From positions 1 through 5,560 of the forward strand of contig CALUDF010000225.1 of NCBI GenBank assembly GCA_943914745.1: a stretch of DNA of 5,560 bases. The letters run 5' to 3'. Within the stretch, counting starts at the first letter, position 1; each line of letters starts with the position of its first letter. Positions 5,173 to 5,560 of the stretch are shown here, one piece after another. The DNA is from an uncultured Bacteriovorax sp. Its GTDB lineage: Bacteria; Bdellovibrionota; Bacteriovoracia; Bacteriovoracales; Bacteriovoracaceae. The notes under the pieces are model-generated. The model was given only the letters and a program-made list of their open reading frames with translations. It did not search any database and was not told the DNA's origin. The translations under genes and the position numbers were made by a program.

Positions 5173-5560
5173 TGACGATTCAATTCACATGCAAGCATTG
5201 TGGCTCAAGCGTTCACGTTTATCCTGAGGCAAGCGCTCATAAGATCCAGTGCGATGTCTGCCAGACTGAGCAAGAAGTGAAATTTGATCACAATCATGAA
5301 GAAGGTGTTTTAAAGGATTGCCCTTCTTGTGAAAGAAAAGACTTTTACTCACAAAAAGATTTCAACAGAAAGCTGGGTGTGATTCTTTTTGTTTCGGCTG
5401 CTGTGGTTTCTACTGTTCTCCTTTATTTCGGGATAAATCCGCTTTGGTACCTAAGCACTTTTGTGTTCCTCTATGCCTTGGACTTCTTTTTATTTAGAAG
5501 GCTTCAGGTCATTGCGATTTGTTATAAGTGCCAGACTATTTTTAGAGGTGTGAAGAATAT
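5169..5560 (+). CDS. Membrane-anchored zinc-ribbon protein, partial (3' end beyond window)
   Basis: Translation from the ATG at 5169 stays open to the window end for 130 full codons. Three CxxC pairs come first: C8/C11 (CKHC), C28/C31 (CDVC) and C51/C54 (CPSC). Two hydrophobic segments follow (about 69-87 and 92-108), then a fourth pair C118/C121 in CYKCQTIFRG. Pairs one and two fit one zinc ribbon. Pairs three and four could form a second that is split by the membrane hairpin, which would place both ends on the cytoplasmic side. The order CPSC, KDFNRKLG, two helices, then CYKC and a following Arg-Gly resembles a family of uncharacterised zinc-ribbon membrane proteins I recall from deltaproteobacteria; I cannot confirm this. 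The first ATG overlaps the preceding stop as ATGA, and a second in-frame ATG follows directly at 5172. GGG at 5158-5160 is a weak ribosome site. The function is unknown; metal binding is inferred from the cysteines only. Confidence 0.88.
   Translation, partial: MMTIQFTCKHCGSSVHVYPEASAHKIQCDVCQTEQEVKFDHNHEEGVLKDCPSCERKDFYSQKDFNRKLGVILFVSAAVVSTVLLYFGINPLWYLSTFVFLYALDFFLFRRLQVIAICYKCQTIFRGVKN

Overview
The window (about 43% G+C by eye) reads as ordinary chromosomal DNA of a Gram-negative bacterium. Ribonuclease Y, compact operons with 4-base ATGA overlaps, A/G-rich Shine-Dalgarno sites and the overall protein style suggest a Bdellovibrio/Bacteriovorax-type predatory bacterium or another former deltaproteobacterium. 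That placement is inference from general resemblance. No rRNA, tRNA, CRISPR array, transposase or phage gene was seen.

Layout. (1) 26-1585 (+): complete rny, the membrane-anchored endoribonuclease RNase Y, with a good ribosome binding site at the very left edge. (2) 1586-1792: an intergenic region filled almost entirely by an 82/83-base tandem duplication. Each copy carries a short perfect hairpin that works as a terminator on either strand and a second hairpin whose T-tract lies on the minus strand. (3) 1793-2979 (+): a two-gene unit, a short-chain dehydrogenase/reductase followed by a small unrecognised membrane protein. The membrane protein's reading frame runs 74 bases into the convergent gene. 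(4) 2906-3901 (-): a tRNA-dihydrouridine synthase. (5) 3944-5560 (+): a divergent, tightly overlapping unit of a MutT-like Nudix hydrolase (TTG start), a polytopic membrane protein with a GHWYLV motif, and a membrane-anchored zinc-ribbon protein cut by the right edge. The last gene was found by direct translation because it has no stop inside the window.

How the genes relate. RNase Y (mRNA decay) and Dus (tRNA modification) are RNA housekeeping. The Nudix protein probably cleans the nucleotide pool or hydrolyses a related nucleoside diphosphate derivative. The two membrane proteins downstream of it are translationally coupled to it or to each other but have no known role, and they are the best candidate here for something undescribed. 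The most unusual non-coding structures are the duplicated terminator block after rny, whose first copy can pair with the last codons and stop codon of rny, and the compact divergent promoter region between dus and the Nudix gene. I found no defence, secretion or mobile system, and the window is mostly ordinary core genome.
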